From Phocaeicola coprophilus DSM 18228 = JCM 13818 (GTDB lineage: Bacteria > Bacteroidota > Bacteroidia > Bacteroidales > Bacteroidaceae), in the NCBI RefSeq assembly GCF_000157915.1, contig NZ_EQ973646.1:3906-66584 (forward strand): a stretch of DNA of 62,679 nucleotides, in the 5' to 3' direction. Each line of letters begins with the position of its first letter. Positions within the stretch are counted from its first letter, which is position 1. Made by a program: the position numbers and the translations under genes. Shown here piece after piece: positions 61,844 to 62,679 of the stretch. Below the pieces are notes generated by a model. The model was not told where the DNA came from. It searched no databases and was given only the letters and a program-made list of their open reading frames with translations.

Positions 61844-61851
61844 TAAATTTG
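61844..61851 (+). promoter_or_regulatory. -7 box of mfd
   Basis: TAAATTTG lies 22 nt before the mfd ATG. It is interleaved with the divergent TPR promoter. Confidence 0.55.
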
Positions 61852-61872
61852 CGGGCATCTAGAAAAAGCAAA

Positions 61873-62679
61873 ATGAATATAGCTGAACTTCAACAGATTT
61901 ATGGCAAGCATCCGAATGCGGAGGGGCTGGCTTCTTTGATGAACAATCCGGAGATCCGTACCATTTTTCTTGAAGGCGTACATGCTTCGTGCACTTCGCT
62001 GTTTGCTTCCGGTGTCGTAAAATCGGCAGACCGGGTACACCTATTTATATTAAATGATCTGGAAGAGGCGGGATATTTCTATCACGACCTGGTACAGGTG
62101 GACGGTGACGAGCATATCCTGTTTTTCCCTTCGTCCTATCGTCGGGCCATCAAGTATGGTCAGAAAGATGCGGCGAATGAAATTCTGCGTACGGAGGTGT
62201 TGAGCCGTCTGGAAAAAGACGAGCCGCTGGTGGTGGTGACTTATCCGGAGGCATTGGCTGAAAAGGTCGTGTCACGCAATGAACTGACCGACCGGACAAT
62301 GAAACTGCAGGTAGGTCAGCACGTGGAGACGGAAGAAATTCTTTCCACTCTGACGGAATATGGTTTTGAGCATGTGGATTACGTGTACGAACCGGGGCAG
62401 TTTGCCATGCGTGGAAGTATTCTTGATGTTTATTCGTTTGCTTCGGAATATCCTTATCGTATCGATTTCTTCGGAGATGAGATTGACAGTATCCGAACCT
62501 TTGAGGTAGAGACTCAGCTTTCGAAGGAAAAGAAAGATTCGGTGAGTATAGTTCCGGAACTGGCTGCGTCCGACAAAAGTGAAATCTGTTTTCTGGATTT
62601 CCTGCCGTCTGCCTCTGTGCTTTGGGTAAAAGACTTGCTCTGGGTGCGCGAACGCATTCAGACTGTTCGTGAGGAAGCG
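61873..62679 (+). CDS. mfd: Transcription-repair coupling factor Mfd (5' part, cut by window edge)
   Basis: Mfd removes RNA polymerase stalled at DNA lesions and recruits UvrA. Only the first 269 codons lie in the window and run off the right edge with no stop. The part seen is the UvrB-like N-terminal region: MNIAELQQIYGKHPNAEG, then FPSSYRRAIKYGQKDAAN, VVVTYPEALAEKVVS and RGSILDVYSFASEYPYRIDFFGDEIDSIRTF. This matches Bacteroidales Mfd domains D1a-D2. The helicase domain is outside. The ATG at 61873 follows a TAAATTTG box. Confidence 0.9.
   Translation, partial: MNIAELQQIYGKHPNAEGLASLMNNPEIRTIFLEGVHASCTSLFASGVVKSADRVHLFILNDLEEAGYFYHDLVQVDGDEHILFFPSSYRRAIKYGQKDAANEILRTEVLSRLEKDEPLVVVTYPEALAEKVVSRNELTDRTMKLQVGQHVETEEILSTLTEYGFEHVDYVYEPGQFAMRGSILDVYSFASEYPYRIDFFGDEIDSIRTFEVETQLSKEKKDSVSIVPELAASDKSEICFLDFLPSASVLWVKDLLWVRERIQTVREEA

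Overview
The window is chromosomal DNA from a gut-type member of the Bacteroidales, most likely Bacteroides or Phocaeicola. This rests on the recurring -7 promoter box TAnnTTTG, seen upstream of about twenty genes, on the weak role of Shine-Dalgarno sequences, on families typical of the group (S46 dipeptidyl-peptidases, 6-bladed propeller, DUF4221-like, DUF4348 and DUF4369 lipoproteins), and on a Nuo complex with fused NuoCD and no NuoEFG. The species was not determined. Most of the window is core housekeeping DNA. I found no phage, CRISPR array, polysaccharide locus or defence island.

Layout. 1-430: decayed transposase fragment. 432-6884 (-): recJ-recQ, then a secreted C1 peptidase and Xaa-Pro aminopeptidase. 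7009-7869 (+): patatin-like hydrolase. 8018-10286 (-): coiled-coil protein, zapA, a structured RNA or terminator, and RNase Y. 10433-11297 (+): queD-queE. 11459-18369 (-): tRNA-Trp, a uracil-DNA-glycosylase-family protein, an unknown protein, and a run dsbD - cysteine desulfidase - AlbA_2 regulator - amino-acid:Na+ symporter. 18626-20129: orphan ECF sigma factor, tRNA-Ser and a 22-bp-period tandem array. 20130-30359: envelope proteins, an MFS transporter, pheS, murB, an MBL hydrolase, nth, corA and a ferredoxin-nitroreductase. 30594-32531 (+): a second queuosine locus with a preQ1-I-like riboswitch, a frameshifted precursor transporter, queC and queF. 32553-35253: dnaX, an FtsB/DivIC-like protein and a membrane protein. 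35519-39853 (-): two S46 peptidases in tandem. 39999-42377 (-): two paralogous lipoproteins. 42378-43147: a 770-bp gene-free stretch. 43148-48834: a DUF4369 lipoprotein, then a five-gene run (GT2, dihydroorotase, stand-alone MetH reactivation domain, metallophosphoesterase, plsC). 48992-58914 (-): the eleven-subunit nuo operon with ten genes. 59033-61795 (-): a small envelope protein and a large TPR protein. 61873-end (+): the 5' part of mfd.

How the genes work together. Two loci hold queD, queE, queC, queF and a transporter, which covers preQ1 synthesis after GTP cyclohydrolase plus salvage; the transporter copy appears broken. The two S46 peptidases differ at the residue that sets P1 specificity (Arg versus Gly), so together they should release both acidic and hydrophobic dipeptides, fitting an amino-acid-using anaerobe with a cysteine desulfidase, an amino-acid symporter and PepP. 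The Nuo complex probably takes electrons from something other than NADH.

The least explained material is non-coding: the 22-bp array at 19844-19966 with a related single core at 42728, a dispersed family of CGTTTCG hairpin repeats at three gene ends, a 21-bp perfect hairpin behind the sigma factor, and the rod-like structure between zapA and rny.
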